Source: Erodium maritimum (lineage: Eukaryota > Streptophyta > Magnoliopsida > Geraniales > Geraniaceae). Taken from it: a DNA stretch of 64,000 nucleotides. The stretch lies in the NCBI GenBank assembly GCA_963921825.1, contig OY997591.1, positions 18,409,515 through 18,473,514 on the forward strand, read 5' to 3'. Both the position numbers and the translations under genes were made by a program. This document shows positions 48,934 through 60,219 of the stretch, piece after piece; the first letter of the stretch is position 1; the number at the start of each line of letters is the position of its first letter. Under the pieces are notes generated by a model. The model saw only the letters and a list, made by a program, of their open reading frames with translations, ran no database searches and was not told the origin of the DNA.

Positions 48934-49411
48934 GGGTTAAATATCGAAACTTACTCTTAAATATTGGTCACGAACACTACACTACCTACGTTTTCAAAAT
49001 GAACACTACACTACCTTTAAGTATTGGTCACGCGATTTTGTTAGTAAAAATGGACGGAATTTTCCATTCCGTTAGTCATATGACCTCAAGTGTCATATAA
49101 TGGATGGTAAAATGACGTTTCCCCTTAATTATATGACCTCTACACATTTTATAAATATCATTACCATTGTACCCTCGTTATTGTTCCTTATAAAATGTAT
49201 AGAGGTCAAATACTTCAGGGAAAAAAACGTCATTTTATCATCCATTATATGACACTTGAGGTCATATGACTAACAGAATGGAAAATTCCGTCAATTTTTA
49301 CTAACAAAATTGCGTGACCAATACTTAAAGGTAGTGTAGTGTTCATTTTGAAAACGTTGGTAGTGTAGTGTTCATGACCAATACTTAAGAGTAAGTTTCG
49401 ATATTTAACCC
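48934..49411. mobile_element. Mutator-like MITE, 478 bp, perfect 9-bp duplication
   Basis: Inverted ends GGGTTAAATATCGAAACTTACTCTTAA and GGGTTAAATATCGAAACTTACTCTTAAG extend well over 100 bp with few mismatches. The flanks are AAAAAATAA on both sides (48925-48933, 49412-49420). The interior is non-coding. Confidence 0.88.
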
Positions 49412-49420
49412 AAAAAATAA

Positions 49421-50218
49421 ATTTCAACCATACATGTCATATCCAATTATATTAGATACATACATGTGAATATATTTTATAATATTTGCTTTCTATAAAT
49501 AAGATGCACTACGTAGAATAAATTATAGGGAAAATTTTACTTTAATACTCTGCCAAACATTTAATTTCACTTTAATACCCTATCATAAATTTTTTGCATT
49601 TTCATACCTAAACCAAACATTTAATTTCACTTTAGTATCCAACTGTTAACTTTCTGTTAGTTTGGATTGAAAAAGGTAAAAAGACCATAATACCCCTAAC
49701 TATTACTCAAATTTTCAAATTCATGCCATTGAACTCAGAACTTAAAAATAAGTAAAATGACAATAATACCCCATTGTTAGGGTATTAAAATGAAAATTTC
49801 ACTATTTTTAAAATAAAATCAATTTTTTTTTATATAAATTCAGTTTTTATTTATGAAAATTATTTTTATTTTCAAAAATTCAGTTTTCTTTATAAATTTA
49901 GTTTTCATTAATGAAAATTATTTTTATTTTAAAAAATTCTTATTTTTATTTTAAAAAATACAATTAAATCAGATTTTATTTTTAAAAATACATAAAAATC
50001 ATTTTTTAATTTAATTCTATATGTAATTATATATATATATATATATATATTCATTTTTTTTTCATTTTTCATTTTTTCATTTTCCATTTTTTCATCTCCT
50101 TCGACCCCAACTAGGAAGCAGACACAGTCTCTGATACAAGCAGTCGGCCAGTGTTTTTATTGAAGAGAAAGAGAGCATTTTTAGGCGGGCTAATATTACC
50201 CAAAACATATTGAGATGG
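49421..50218. other. AT-rich 3' flank of EDS1
   Basis: 49525-49800 has MITE-like phrasing ('aaaattttactttaatac', 'accataatacccctaac'), but no matched ends were fixed. 50030-50050 is (TA)n. TTTATT at 50156-50161 (AATAAA on the minus strand) is a plausible EDS1 polyadenylation signal, about 60 bp past the stop codon. Confidence 0.5.
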
Positions 50219-52683
50219 CTAAATTGATGGAGTGCCACAGACAAGTCCTCTAATGCAAGATTGAGACTGATGCTGCGTAGGGAGCGTCTTCCACCACTTG
50301 ACAAAGCCAGAGTCCTCTAAGAAGACATCGTTCTCTACTATTCCAGCATGACTCCACTTACTTACATCTCTTTCTAGCTGCACGATCCTCTGCTTCACTT
50401 CCTCGTAGTGTCCGTTGCTGCATTTGATGGACAGCTCCTCCACCTCCGCCCACAGACACGACTCCTTACTCGATCCTCCCTCCATCCTCTCAGCATGCTC
50501 ACGCCATCTCTGCGTGAATCTGTACCGCTTTGGCCTGCCTTTGGCCATGTATGGCCCCGTGTCTTCGTTCTTCGCGTGCCTGTAGTAGTTTGCTATGTCC
50601 AGTGGCTCCACGGTGCGCCTGTATCTGGTTCCCAGCTCTATCCACTGCTTCCGACACTCGAATCCATCTGGGAGCTCATACCTTTTCAGCATTTCAATTA
50701 CTTCGTCCCAAATACCTGCTAGCTCGAGCCTCCTCACATTGGCCTCAAAGTCGTCTTTGTTCTTTTGAAGCTTGAAGGCGTTGTAGTAGCCCACTTTCTG
50801 CACTTCACATTTGGCTTTATACTCTTGTAGCTTCTGTAGACTCTCTTGAATCTTCCCTATTTTGCTGTCCATATCGAGCTGGAGTTTTCGCTTTTTCTTT
50901 TCTACCTCTCCCGCTGCCCGAAGACATAGTCTAGCTCTAGTGCTCTATACAATTCCATACAGAATCAACTTATAGACAAATATTGTACTGACAAATGGTA
51001 AATTGTAGTGTATTATTGATAGAGCTTACCAGGCCAAGGTCTTTCAAGATCGCGTCCTCTTCAGTGCCATCTGCAGACAGTGGTAGCTCAGCTAGGCTTT
51101 GAAACTCAACTACATGTTGCATCTCTAAGCTTTCCTCTAATTCACCCTCATAGCTGAAATGTTGGTTGAGGCTCTTGTAGGTGACTTCCCTGCAGTCCGC
51201 TTCACTGCTCCACTGGCAAGTATAGAACATGAGTTGCAGAACCGCATCAGGGTTCTTCACAACCACCAGCTTTCCATTTCCACTGCAAACGACGTAAGTC
51301 CCGAAAGGCCTGTAAGGACTAAGCTGGACAAAGTTAGTAATAGTCTCCAATAACATGCTCGTGTTCCCCATGAGTTTGCAGGCTGCGTGGCTTGCAACGG
51401 AGGATGCATTTCTGATGACATTGATGTAGAAATCTTCTCCGCCCCTTCCAATGCTTTCGGTTGTGAATTGTGTTGCTTTGGGGTTGAAAGTATGAAGGAT
51501 GGACTGTGATTCCCTCTGGATGGAGGGCAGAGGAGCCAAAAAAATCCTGGGGACTATGTCATACTTGGTGATGAAATGTATGAAGCAAGGAGACCAGTTC
51601 TCTCGGGCGAGAGCATGGTTGAGAATGTGGCTGCCGATCAAGGGAGAACCAAAAGTTACACAATGAGGCAGTTTTCGGCTAGTGTTTTCTGCCTTGCGGT
51701 ACATCTCTAGGACCCAAATTGTAGCCAAGATGGCAATTGGACCTCCTGAAGAATGCCCGGTAAATATTATCGTCTTCCCTCCATTTACAGCCTTTTCAAC
51801 CTGGGAGTCCAAATTCAAAATGTATTATGTATTGCTCACAAATATTGAGTAGGGGAATTCCTCCCCTACCCATTATACAATGCATCATAATTGCTCACAC
51901 AGTTTTAGAAGTATTATCTATTCCAAACCATTTATTATGAATATTCATCACAGTTTCTCCTTGTTGTATTGTTTTAACGGAAGTCCTTGAACAAAATTTT
52001 AAATAATTTTTTGTTTGTAGACAATACTTTTTGACAATTAACTTTAGTTTTTTAAACTGATAAAATAGTCCAAAGTAAAGGACATAGATGTGTGTGTAGT
52101 TTCCAAGTTCATAAATATGATGGTTGGGTCTTTCCTTATATACATATGACTTGTGACTATGGTTATAAAAAAACGTTAGGCACTGATCAAACGATAAGAC
52201 TCTTAATGGTGACTAATTAGGGAAAATGAGAACTCTTTCTGTCTGTTAAACACACAGACAGAGGTAGTAAAGTCAAAGAGAGCCTTTGGGCACCAACAGA
52301 TAAGGTCTAAAGTAAGTAGATAGTGGATCTCATAAATGTATTGAAAGTAAAACAGATACCTCATTTTGGAGCGATGAGTTGCGTAAAATAGTCTCAAATC
52401 TTTTAAGGAAAGCTTCGTTAACCATGCCGACTTCGTCGACACCGATGCTTCGGATTGAAGGGAAGAGGTGGAGATTGGTGTTGGTTTCTCCAAATGGGGC
52501 GTGGCTGTACCAATCAGTGAGGGACCAAGTTCCAGGGAAGCTGAAGATGATGGTGTCCGATGAGGTTTTGGTCCTCTCATAGAGCTTGTCAGCGGAGTTG
52601 TGAGCCTTGATGGCTAAAGAGCATGCTTTCTTGATTACCTCTTCTTTCACTCCTATCTTCTCTGCCAGCCTCCCTCTCTCCAT
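50219..52683 (-). CDS. EDS1: EDS1, lipase-like immune regulator
   Basis: EDS1 forms heterodimers with PAD4 or SAG101 and relays TIR-NLR and basal immune signals in nucleus and cytoplasm. Exons on the minus strand are 52683-52360, 51800-51030 and 50944-50219, joined in frame to 606 residues, close to the usual family length of about 600-630. The N-terminal lipase-like domain has GHSSGG with Ser125, Asp189 (FITKYDIVPR) and His322 (NQHFSYE), placing the Ser-Asp-His triad where the family has it. The C-terminal EP domain (about 366-606) includes ARLCLRAAGE, NYYRHAKNED and the basic KGRPKRYRFTQRW segment that lines the dimer cavity. Splice sites are GT-AG; the acceptor of intron 2 (TATAG) was chosen because it is the only one keeping frame. 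Nothing suggests a defect. Confidence 0.93.
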
Positions 52684-52981
52684 TTTTGACAGAATTTGCA
52701 GGTTTTGAAATTCTGATTCTTAGACCCTTTTGTGTAGGCTTGGGATGGAGGACTTCATGAGTGGAATTATTGGGTTGGGGAATGGAGTTGATTTGTCATC
52801 GAGCAACCATTGACTTGACTTTGATGTGCTTGACTTGGCTTCAATTTGATATCTTAGTTATTCGTTCCATGAACTTGCCTAGAGGGGTAGATGTCGTTGA
52901 TCAGTGTATACGACACGGTGATGTCATTTTCTTGAAATGAATTACAGTATTTAATTTTGAGCCTAGTATCATGGCCTCTTA
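52684..52981 (-). promoter_or_regulatory. EDS1 promoter with three clustered W-box motifs
   Basis: TTGACT occurs at 52810-52815, 52815-52820 and 52830-52835 (plus strand), 127-152 bp upstream of the EDS1 ATG. TTGAC(C/T) is the core bound by WRKY factors. The Harbinger element begins 299 bp upstream of the ATG, so only this short piece of original promoter is contiguous with the gene. Confidence 0.6.
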
Positions 52982-54898
52982 GAACAGCTCCAATGGGTCG
53001 TGTCTATGCGTCGTGTCTGGCGTAGGCACAGCTCTGACACGACGCGTAGGCACGGTTGGTCGTGTCAGGAAGCCGTTTCTGCGGTGCTGTTGCTGCTGAT
53101 CGTTGCTGGTTCTGGCAACGACGTGTCTTGTCATGCCAGACGCCAACGGCTAGTCGGTTGGCCAGTCACGACCCGACACGTGGCGACGCCGACTCCCATA
53201 GTGCCCAACAATTTCCTATAAATTCAGATCTACCCCAATTGAAATCTCACTTCTCCTCTCTTCTTTCAAGCCTCTATTCCTCTCCAAATCTTATAGTTTT
53301 TTCCTAGTTCTATTTTTTCCGATGGTGAATCTTCCAACGCTAGACGAAATGAAGCAAATGACAGAAGAAGAAATATACGTCGCGGTGGATAGGTTTCTTG
53401 AGGCAACACAACAAGCATTAGAGGATCAACTGATGGCAGCCTTACAGCCAATGGGTGAGGATGATGATGAGGCCGAGAGCTCAATGTCGGCGCCGAGACC
53501 AAAGCGGAGTGTGATTGAGCGCAACCGCGAAGATGCACACGAAGGGTTGATCCGTGACTACTTCGCGCCTCAACCGATGTACAGCGGCCAACAATTTCGG
53601 CGACGGTTCCGGATGTCGAGGGACATGTTCATACGGATCATGAATGGTTTGAGTGACCGGTACGCCTACTTACGGAACAGGAAGGATGCTATGGGGAGAG
53701 CCTCTTTCACTCCACACCAGAAGTGCACGGTAGCACTTCGTCAGCTCTGTTATGGAAGTTCAGCCGATGCCTGCGACGAGTATTTGCGAATGGCGGAGAC
53801 CACTGCGCTGGACTGGCTGAAGAAGTTTTGCATTGGCGTCATCAAGGTTTACGGGCGGACCTATCTACGACGCCCGACCGTGGACGATACAAAACGGTTG
53901 TTGCGAATCAACGAAGAGCGCGGCTTTCCGGGGATGATAGGGAGCCTGGACTGCATGCATTGGGATTGGAAGAATTGTCATGTGGCATGGGCTGCACAGT
54001 TCGCAAGTAGGGACCACGGGAACGTCCCCACAATCATGCTCGAAGTCGTAGCATCCCAAGACCTTTGCATCTGGCACTCTTTCTTCGGGACACCGGGCTC
54101 CAACAACGACATCAACATGCTCAATAGGTCTACACTATTCTCCCAAGCAGTAAAAGGCTTCGCCCCAGATGTGAAGTTCAAGATCAGCGGTAGAGAATAC
54201 GAAACCCCGTATTACTTGACTGATGGAATTTATCCTGCTTGGGCAACATTTGTGAAGTCCATACCTGCTCCACAAACGCCGAAACAACGATGCTTTGCTA
54301 GATACCAAGAGGCGTGTAGGAAGGATATCGAACGAGCTTTTGGAGTTCTACAAGCCCGGTTTCACAATGTTACTCGCCCTGGCCGAATGTGGGATGGGGG
54401 CTCACTCTCAGTGATCATGACTGCTTGTGTGATCCTACACAACATGATCGTTGAGGATGAGCGGAGGTCGTGACCCACTGATCCGTTTGCAGATCTTGTT
54501 GTCCCGGACCACACCGTACATAGAGGACCACCACCAGCGGTGACCAGGGACGGTATCCTGGGCCATAGATTAAGGATTCGGGATCGGAATGTTCATCACC
54601 AACTCCAGGATGATCTCATCGAACACATTTGGGCAAAATTTGGAGATGGTGGCCGCAATTAAATATTAATCAGCAACGTTAATGTAATTTCTATTTTGTT
54701 TGTAATAAAAAAGTTGTTATGCAATTCGTATTTGGTTTTAATTAAAAGTGTTACAAATATTTGGGTGTTTTTTGAATTATTGAAACTGTCCTGACACTGC
54801 TCTGACACTACCATTGGAGGAGCAGTGTCAGGAAGCCAAAAAGCACTCCCTGACACTGCTCCTTGACACTGCGCAGTGTCTAACCATTGTAGATACTC
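52982..54898 (+). mobile_element. PIF/Harbinger element with transposase, 1917 bp
   Basis: TTA flanks both ends (52979-52981, 54899-54901), the standard target of this superfamily. The ends are GAACAGCTCCAATGG and, on the other strand, GAGTATCTACAATGG. The interior holds one long transposase gene. The second gene usual in plant members (SANT/Myb ORF1) is absent. Confidence 0.9.
53322..54473 (+). CDS. PIF/Harbinger DDE transposase, truncated by one late stop
   Basis: The protein would cut and rejoin Harbinger-family ends in the nucleus. From the ATG at 53322 the frame gives 383 residues. An acidic N-terminal helix region (about 1-60) precedes the helix-turn-helix-like part (FRRRFRMSRDMFIRIM). 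The DDE_Tnp_4 core follows, with the first Asp in GSLDCMHWDW, the second in GSNNDINML and the Glu in DIERAFGVLQARF. The frame stops at TGA 54471-54473, but coding continues in the same frame for 62 more codons to TAA 54660-54662. That part carries the family-typical tail (RDRNVHHQLQDDLIEHIW). So one point change separates this copy from full length, and the catalytic core lies before the stop. Confidence 0.88.
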   Translation: MVNLPTLDEMKQMTEEEIYVAVDRFLEATQQALEDQLMAALQPMGEDDDEAESSMSAPRPKRSVIERNREDAHEGLIRDYFAPQPMYSGQQFRRRFRMSRDMFIRIMNGLSDRYAYLRNRKDAMGRASFTPHQKCTVALRQLCYGSSADACDEYLRMAETTALDWLKKFCIGVIKVYGRTYLRRPTVDDTKRLLRINEERGFPGMIGSLDCMHWDWKNCHVAWAAQFASRDHGNVPTIMLEVVASQDLCIWHSFFGTPGSNNDINMLNRSTLFSQAVKGFAPDVKFKISGREYETPYYLTDGIYPAWATFVKSIPAPQTPKQRCFARYQEACRKDIERAFGVLQARFHNVTRPGRMWDGGSLSVIMTACVILHNMIVEDERRS

Positions 54899-55039
54899 TT
54901 ATGTTGATCAAAGGTGGGTTATTTCATTTTTGGTCGTCAAATTTAAATTTTGACGAGCCGCATGCTTCAAGAGAAATTGTTTAATTTCATTGTTTTAAGT
55001 TTAAAAGTATTCAATAAAAATTCATAAGTTTGATTCACA

Positions 55040-56983
55040 TGTAGCGAGTCATAGAGTGTTTTTATGTTTGGTAGACTTATTATAGATAATACCATTTTAT
55101 TTGGGGAGATGCTGCACTGTATACGTGGGAGGAAGCAGAATATGGCTATGAAAGTGGACATGAGCAAAACGTACGACCTAGTGGCCATGAAAGTGGACAT
55201 GAGCAAAACCTACAATCCGGTGGAATACACTTGGAGAGATTGTTCATTGTTGCGTAAGATGGGATTTGTAGGCAAATGGGTGGAGTTGATAATGAATTGT
55301 GTCACAATTATCAAGCTCTAAATGACGACGGATGGGCACAAGGTTGGTCCGATCAGAATGGAGAGGGGAATACGACATGGTGATCCATTATCACCCTATC
55401 TATGTCCAGACTGATAGAGCAAGGAGAGAGGGATGGGCAGGTTCAAGGGTGTCGAATAACAAGACAAGCATCGCCCTTAACTCGTCTATTTTTTTTTTTT
55501 GCAAATGATAGTTTCTTTTTTCCAGGGCTACTGAGGCTAAAGTGGTAGGCTGGAAAACTTCGGGACAACAATTAAATGTGGTGGAATCAAGGATTGTGTT
55601 TAACCCAAACACGCCTACAAGATCAAAGGAGAGCATCATGGAAGTCTTAGGGGTGCAGGAGGTGGTTGATATGGGACTGTATGTGGGGCTCCCATCTCTT
55701 TTACAGCGGAGTAAGTATCAAAGTTTCTTGTTTATGAGAGAGAATTGTGCATAAACTTAAGAGTTGGGATGAGTTGCTCCGAAGTAAAGCAGACAAAGAG
55801 GTTTTGCTGAAAGCTGTAAGTCAAGCATTACATATTTATACAATGAGAGTGTACAAGATTCCTTGCAAGATTATTCGGGAATTTGAGGTTCTTATGAACT
55901 GGTTTTGGTGGAGTCATGATGCAGGGAACAGTAGTATCATTAAGGGGAAATGTTGTGAGGCACTCTGTCAACATAAGTTACAGGAGGTATGGGGTTCAGA
56001 CATTTGAGAGATTTCAATCTAGCGCTACTAGCCAAGAAGGGATGGCGTTTATTATCAAATCCAAATAGTCTGGTTACAAGAGTGTTGTAGGTAAAGTATT
56101 ATCCTGGAAAAACTTTTATGGAGACGGTACCGAAAGTGGGATGTAATTATATGTGGAAGAGTATCTTGTAGGGACATATACTAGTTCGGTAGGGAGATCG
56201 TAAAATGATTGGTAATGGCAGGGATACCCGTGTCGTGGAGCAGGCGTGGTTGCCAACAAAATCAGGTTGGGTTGGCAGTAGTACCAAGTATGAAGGAGAG
56301 GACGGTTAGTTTGTTGATGATGGAAGGGTGTCGAAGGTGGGATATGGAGGAGATTCATAACAAATTTGATGAAGAAACTGCATCAGCTACTCTGCACCTG
56401 CCATTACTAGTGTTTCCACTTGATGATCATTGGTATCGGTGAGGTCGATGGATGGTTTATTCAGAGTCAGAGAGTTTACGAAAGAATTCATAGGAATAAG
56501 GGAAGGTGGAATGAGCATGAGAGAGACATATTATGGAAGAGGATGCGGGGACTTAAGGTCCCCCCAAAAGTTAAAAATATGTGTTGGCATAGTCTCACGG
56601 GTACTCTTCCTACAAATGTTAATCTTTATGGGAGATATGTTCCAGTTCACATAAAGTGCAGTAAGTGTGGGTTGAAGGAAACGAAAGACCATATATTGTT
56701 TGAATGTCCTGCAACTTCTCAAATCTGGGGAAAGTTGGGTCTAGTACAGCAGGTTACCATCTCAAACCCGAGTGGGTGGTTAGAACATTGTGGGAACTTG
56801 GGTCGACCGGATTTAGTTGAAATGGTGGTCATGGTGTGGTGTTCACCGCTAAAATCTAGAAATGAAAGGGTTTGGACTCAACCGGAGAAGGAGGTTGAGG
56901 CGATTTGGTTTGAGGATTACCCTAGCCTTTAAGAGTGGAGCCATGCACAAAAGGGAAGTGAGACCGCTTCGTCGTGGGTGTCG
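55040..56983 (+). pseudogene. LINE ORF2 remnant (RT end and zf-RVT)
   Basis: The 5' part is missing. The frame near 55064 starts inside reverse transcriptase (FGRLIIDNTILFGEMLHCI, then KVDMSKTY, then MGFVGKWVELIMNC). A 39-bp tandem duplication repeats AMKVDMSKTY..V (55145-55183, 55184-55222). Frameshifts follow. About 56520-56720 carries the zf-RVT region (MCWHSLTGTLPTNVNL, CSKCGLKETKDHILFEC), and a short C-terminal helix region ends near 56960, where a solo LTR is inserted at 56984. No intact protein is possible. Confidence 0.78.
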
Positions 56984-57345
56984 TGTAAAGACCGGCAAAT
57001 TAATTTGGGGTAATCTTTTGCAAAACGAAACATTGGAGTAAGTTTTTGCAAACAAGGTGTTTAAAGAGAGAAATCAAAAAAAAAGGAAAGAGCAGATTGG
57101 ATCAGTCGGGGAGTGGGCCTGCTCGGGCCCAATTGTCGTTTAATGCAGGCCCAAGCCAGTCAGACGCGAAGCCGGCCCAGCACCCCATTTATAAGCGGGT
57201 GAAACCCTAGCTTCGGGTACTGTTCATTTCCCCTCACCTCGCTTCTCTCTCGCGTCCCCCATCTCCCTCGCGAAGATCTTCAGATCTACACCGCCGTCCG
57301 CTCGCCTCCGATCACGTCCAACCCTCTCTTCTTCCTCGTTCAACA

Positions 57346-57438
57346 CCTTCTTCTTCTTCTTCTTCTTCTTCTTCTTCTTCTTCTTCTTCTTCTTCTTCTT
57401 CTTCTTCTTCTTCTTCTTCTTCTTCTTCTTCTTCTTCT
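57346..57438. repeat. (CTT)n microsatellite, about 31 units
   Basis: An uninterrupted CTT tract of about 93 bp lies within the solo LTR, in a pyrimidine-rich leader-like region. It is absent from the first copy of this LTR. Confidence 0.92.
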
Positions 57439-59052
57439 CACGTCAAACCCTCCCCAAAACCAGAGAAGCCTCACCTCCGTTTCCTTCGATTCGAAGCCCT
57501 ATATGTCATCGCCATCGATTCAAGCTCGCCGTGTGCATCAGAGACGGTGAGCGCCCGTCTCGACCCTTCTCACGCTGTTTCCCTTTCTTCCCGACCTCGT
57601 CTTACCAGGATTCGTGTCTCCCGAGCTCGATTTGAGCTTATCTGACCGGAACCGGCGACGTTGAGCTCCGCCCTCGTCAGATCTGAAACAGGAGCGGAGT
57701 TTCGCCGTGTTCCAGCCGGCGCCGCCGCTCGGCTACCTCACCAAATTCCATGACGCCCTCGCCCCTTCCCTTTCGAAGCACCCTGACGCCGTGAACGTTG
57801 GTCGGAGCTATTCCGGCCACCGGAGTCGTCTTCAGAGCAGTCTCGGGCCTAAACGGGTCGTGGGTCAGACTGAGTTCTGGGTCGGGCGTCTTGGGCCATC
57901 GCTCGAGGTTCTGGCCGGGCCCAAAGCTGGACCGGTTTCTGGGATTGGGTCTGGAGCCGGGTCCGGGTCTGGACTCGGGTTCGGACTTGGACCGGGTCTG
58001 GACCGGGTTTGGACTCGGATCCGGGTCAACCCGGTTTCAAAGAAAAATGTTTTAAAAATCAGATTTAATTAATGGATTTAATTAATTCAAGGTGAGAAAT
58101 TAAAAGATAATTTTGGTTAAATCAGTGGGCCTTTGGACAACTATTGGTATTGATTTGGACGTTTTATTTGTCAAACCTAGACGGGACTTCGCCCGAGCAC
58201 AAGGGCTTGGACCCGAGCTAGAAGAACGAAGATCACGTCGGAACCCGTGTGAAGAACGGAGTTGTGATCACTCGAGCTTTTCATCAGAGTTTATTAGAGG
58301 AAGACCGCAAGGTAGAGAAAGTCTTAATTTCTTAATTGACGCTTAGTATGCATGATTAGGATAATAAAATCGGAAAGGTCCTAGAATTGCCTATAGGATG
58401 CGAATAACTAGAATAATCGTACTTCAATTACTAATAAATGGATGAGTCTAGTATGCATGCTTAGGACGATGACGATTAGTGAAGCTTGCTTTCAATACTT
58501 GGGATTGATTTACTGGTAGAGAGGCTGTGAAGAGCTCTCGGATTAGTTGTGTGCTAGGTTCACATGCTTGGTTGCTAGTTATTAGGGCAACATAAGAGTC
58601 TAATGAAACTAGATTAGCTTGTATGATTGAATACTTAATTGATCGTTCACATGATGATTGATTGGTTGAATGCGTACTTGGTTGATTGAGTGTTTGTGTT
58701 GATATAATTGTTGATTGAACGGACGATCGAGTATGACTGGTTGTACCACAGGGTAAAATCAGGTGATCGATGTACCGCTGGTTCGTGATAGGTAAGTATG
58801 ACGGTAAGGGTAATTGTGGGTATGAATCCCGTGTGGTATGTATTGATGAACGTGTGTACTTCTAAGATTGAGGATTAAGTGAACGTCTTTGGTGTATTGT
58901 GATGAAAGTGTGATTCGATGAGAGCTGGTTGATGAACGCATTATTGTGTGTTTCTCTTATTCTTATTCTTGAATGTTAATGCTTGTTCCTTTATTCTTAT
59001 CCTCGAAATGTATGCTTGTTTGTTTGTTTGTTGTTTGGTTCGGTACTACACC

Positions 59053-59075
59053 GGGGGGGGGGGGGGGGGGGGGGG
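59053..59075. repeat. G homopolymer, 23 nt
   Basis: The longest G run in the window, inside the solo LTR, on the plus strand. Confidence 0.9.
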
Positions 59076-59119
59076 TAATCCGGTGTCGTTGTGGTTGTTG
59101 GAGTTTGACAGAGGCAATG

Positions 59120-59260
59120 ATTATTGAGTGATTATTGGAGCCTAAGGGCTCGGCAGATCCTACGGGATATTGAGTGCTTATGGAGTGGTTAATTGAGTGA
59201 TGTGAGGGGCCTAAGGGCTCGGCAGATCCTACGAGATATTGAGTGATTATTGAGTGGATT
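59120..59260. repeat. Two tandem units in solo LTR A2
   Basis: 'gcctaagggctcggcagatcctacg(g/a)gatattgagtg' occurs twice about 77 bp apart. This sits where the sister LTR has a different short-unit repeat. Confidence 0.7.
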
Positions 59261-60219
59261 ATTTCATGAGAGATGGTTACTGAGGTTTCACCCAAGGGTG
59301 TGCGTCCCAGTGGAGCACCACCTTGGTTCCCTATGACATATGGTCCTTTGGAGGCATTTCTGGGAATCCCGACGATAAGCGCCCATTTGGGATTGTTTCT
59401 GGTGCCCCAACGCATGTGCCTCCTCTGGACCGAGGGAAAATATGATATGATGTGGATACTCTGGTGGATCGGAATATGGGAACCGAGGTGATCCCAGAAT
59501 CTATCCATGGATCGGAGGCTTGAGAAAGCGAGTGGTTGGCGTGATATAAATTGCTCCCATTTTATTAAGTTATGATTTGTTATAGTACTTTCATGGAATC
59601 TCTTAAGTTACTGTATCTTTGAAAAAGCGATACTATTTCATTACACGGATTCCATAACATTTCATTGATTAATAGAATTTACTCGTTCCCAATTGTGTCA
59701 GTTTTCTATTTTATTATAATGTTCTCTATTTATTCTCTGGGAGGTTATCGTTGTCCTTGAGAAGGCGATATTGTTATCGTTGCTTCTTATTTGTTATTAT
59801 ACCTTTTGGTCTAAGGGTTTTAAATACTTTTGTGACATCGAAATAAAGCAGTTTTAATATTAAACCTGGAGACTAAAGTTATTTACGATTTTCCCTACTG
59901 AGCGTAAGCTCATCCCTATTTGTTTATTTATTTGTGTGTACAGGTGTGCTTAAGATCTGGGGAATTCGAGCCTCAGGAGTTTCCGGATGTCTTGAGAGTT
60001 GTATTATAGATGTGTCGGTCCACATTGTTGAACGTTAGTTACTTTATGTTACTTATCAAGTTTTGACACTATATTTCAATTTTGGAATGAATTATTGAGG
60101 AATACTTTGGACTCGTTTTCAACTTTAAAAGAATTTATTACAGTTTTACCACTTTTATATCGTTTGTTTCAGGTCACGTCTCGAGTCCGGCCAAACCGGA
60201 TTTGGGGCGTGACATGTCG

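Larger units (their letters stand above)
56984..60214 (-). mobile_element. Solo LTR, 3231 bp, probable Ty3/Gypsy (long-LTR family A), second copy
   Basis: On the minus strand it begins TGTCACGCCCCAAATCCGG and ends CCGGTCTTTACA. TGTCG flanks both sides (56979-56983, 60215-60219), a perfect 5-bp duplication. The start, the 'gatgagctTACGctcagtaggg' hairpin (about 59900) and the end match the copy at 43778-46828, but the middle differs. No gag-pol is present. Confidence 0.82.

Noticed and set aside
50408..50775. Plus-strand open frames over the EDS1 EP domain
   Set aside because: Antisense shadows of EDS1 exon 3 with no independent signal.
57707..58072. Gly-rich open frame (GSGAGSGSGLGFGLGPG) as a gene
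   Set aside because: Low-complexity translation of a GC-rich repeat in the solo LTR, with overlapping frames and no domain.
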